From NCBI GenBank assembly GCA_013214355.1, contig JABSSL010000019.1:53593-117592 (forward strand): 64,000 bases of DNA, written 5' to 3'. The stretch comes from Saprospiraceae bacterium (GTDB lineage: Bacteria > Bacteroidota > Bacteroidia > Chitinophagales > Saprospiraceae). Both the position numbers and the translations under genes were made by a program. This document shows positions 63,801 to 64,000 of this stretch, one piece after another (the stretch's first letter is position 1; each line of letters starts with the position of its first letter). The notes beneath the pieces are model-generated. The model did no database searches, had not been told where the DNA came from, and saw only the letters and a list, made by a program, of their open reading frames with translations.

Positions 63801-64000
63801 GTCTTATTGATCAACGAATTAGCGGGTTCAGGAGGTGACTTTTTCCCTTGGGTTTTCCGCCAGCAGAATGCAGGGCCATTGATTGGGGCACGTACTTGGG
63901 GCGGATTGGTTAAATCTTCTGTCCATTATTCTATGGTGGATGGCAGTGCCTTGACTGCACCTGATAATGCCGTTTTCGATCCCATCAATAACAAATGGGT
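60864..64000 (+). CDS. Tricorn-like S41 protease (3' end outside window)
   Basis: At least 1,045 residues are open to the window edge from the ATG at 60864. A hydrophobic signal segment lies at about 10-30. Two TolB/WD40-like propellers follow (FSPDGKWIAFSSNR, WSPDGKYISFVDD, WSPDSKWLTY). A Lys/Glu-rich linker spans about 548-588. Then come the tricorn C1 helical domain, the PDZ region and the S41 core with catalytic Ser989 in ELAGSGGD (codon 63828-63830), His766 in VGHSF and DERYNGGG. It cuts peptides produced by upstream proteases. It is exported, unlike the cytosolic archaeal tricorn. The last 100 or so residues are missing. Confidence 0.9.
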   Translation, partial: MNQALTCFSAPSVFWGLCLTFFSLPIIGSSQGTRLLRQPTISQNKIAFTYASDIWISDIAGGTATRLTSTPAVESNPAFSPDGKWIAFSSNRAGGTSVYVVSAEGGMPKRLSYYPAAAAVRGWTPDGKHIIYASRRESAPGNFNRLWKVSPEGGPSEMLPVPWANDGSYKADGKHIAIDRMRRWDVEWRAYRGGQNTPLILLNLDDLSEEKIPNEQRTTDVQPIWMGDKIYFLSDRDWVSNIWSYDTKSKALKQITRFKGSDIKSLTGMDGILAFERDGYLHTLRPGQGRSKQLSITVVGDYPWAATRWEDVTGRIRSLSLSPTGKRALVEARGEIFTIPAKDGAARNLTKSSGAADRSPIWSPKGDQVAWFSDKSGKYTLMLTSQDGLGDVKSLDLGESKMVWNPSWSPDGKYISFVDDDVRIRVLEVENGNLKTIDVGGNNIERGSITPQWSPDSKWLTYAKSASNNFRQVKVWSVESNEAKVMTDPLADAFAPSWDRGGKHLYFLASTDVALGSGWANTSAMGASPEYGAYVIVLREGDDSPFAPKSDEEPVKKDKKEKENKKEESAEGKKEEPKKPTPKKKPGTAIDTVKIDWDKLGRRTLALPIPVNNYRFTMMGPKGSVFIGERVENTPGITLKKFELKTAKLSTFVGAVRNLATSADGKKLIVRTLRGLKIVDTARPPGKGGTSIRPRLRMKLDRLAEWEQIFNEAWRYERDFFYDPNMHGRDWDKVKERYAPLIPFVRHRDDLRYVLDQVNGELSVGHSFVFGGDLPAVDTSRVGLLGADLVAENGRWRIKRIYTTESWNPRLKAPLDRPKMKVEEGHYLVGIEGVSLTANDNPYEFLDGMAGRQIILHINSSPSMDGAWKETVQPIRSENALRQRAWVEDNRRKVDELSGGRLAYVWVPNTSFPGYVSFNRYFFAQQDKEGAVIDERYNGGGLLDDYMVDLMTRKLRAALTNEVPNGAPMRLPAGILGPKVLLINELAGSGGDFFPWVFRQQNAGPLIGARTWGGLVKSSVHYSMVDGSALTAPDNAVFDPINNKW

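Noticed and set aside
1..64000. CRISPR arrays, tRNA/rRNA genes, insertion sequences, prophage or anti-phage systems
   Set aside because: I searched the sequence by eye and saw no direct-repeat arrays, tRNA-like cloverleafs, transposase or integrase motifs, or known defence domains.

Overview
The window looks like a chromosomal segment from a free-living member of the phylum Bacteroidota, most likely the Saprospiria/Lewinellaceae side. The evidence is indirect. There are many FtsX/MacB-type permeases with PadR regulators, two candidate promoters with the Bacteroidota -7 box TAnnTTTG, a TonB receptor of the CarboxypepD_reg/OMP_b-brl_3 type, many Tat or lipoprotein signals on sugar enzymes, S9 peptidases, BNR-propeller 'glycosyl hydrolases' and a tricorn-like protease. 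I saw no rRNA, tRNA, CRISPR array, phage or transposase. Base composition looks even, in the mid-40s % GC by eye.

Layout. 1-14.1 kb: four MacB/FtsX-family permeases without an ATPase, two PadR repressor genes each heading a permease operon, plus a flavin oxidoreductase, a glucosaminidase, a rhodanese-like protein lacking its cysteine and a methyltransferase. 14.2-20.7 kb: a lipoprotein sulfatase, a small outer-membrane-like protein, then a two-gene sialic-acid-type unit (Kelch mutarotase fused to a sodium:solute symporter, overlapping an N-acetylneuraminate lyase). 22.0-30.2 kb: a co-directional catabolic run comprising a 1,062-residue lipoprotein (SGNH hydrolase + PVC-type dehydrogenase propeller + cytochrome c), an alpha/beta hydrolase, a bifunctional aldolase/short-chain dehydrogenase, a PEP-hydrolase-like TIM barrel and a Tm-1-like protein, closed by a strong terminator. 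30.2-36 kb: arylformamidase-like hydrolase, DPP-IV-type peptidase, a DUF3179 lipoprotein with a truncated paralogue beside it, and a RimK-like ATP-grasp protein. 36.4-39.3 kb: a two-subunit molybdenum hydroxylase. 39.3-49.3 kb: a leftward run with DUF2147, a haloalkane-dehalogenase-like lipoprotein, an HD hydrolase, a class V aminotransferase-fold protein, an S9 peptidase and a large BNR protein. 49.4-60.8 kb: two exported TIM-barrel sugar isomerase-like proteins flank a BNR protein, a propeller-cytochrome c, a DUF1080-PA14 protein and a TonB receptor, which together suggest an exported sugar oxidation module. 60.9 kb-end: a tricorn-like protease cut by the window edge.

The most interesting points are two hypothetical catabolic modules (22-30 kb and 49-61 kb), inverted-repeat operators in front of both PadR genes next to an identical -7 box, a fossil duplication of a DUF3179 lipoprotein, an active-site Cys-to-Ser rhodanese, and a Pro/Lys insertion inside the DUF1080 domain. 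No function here has been tested; assignments are from motifs read by eye.
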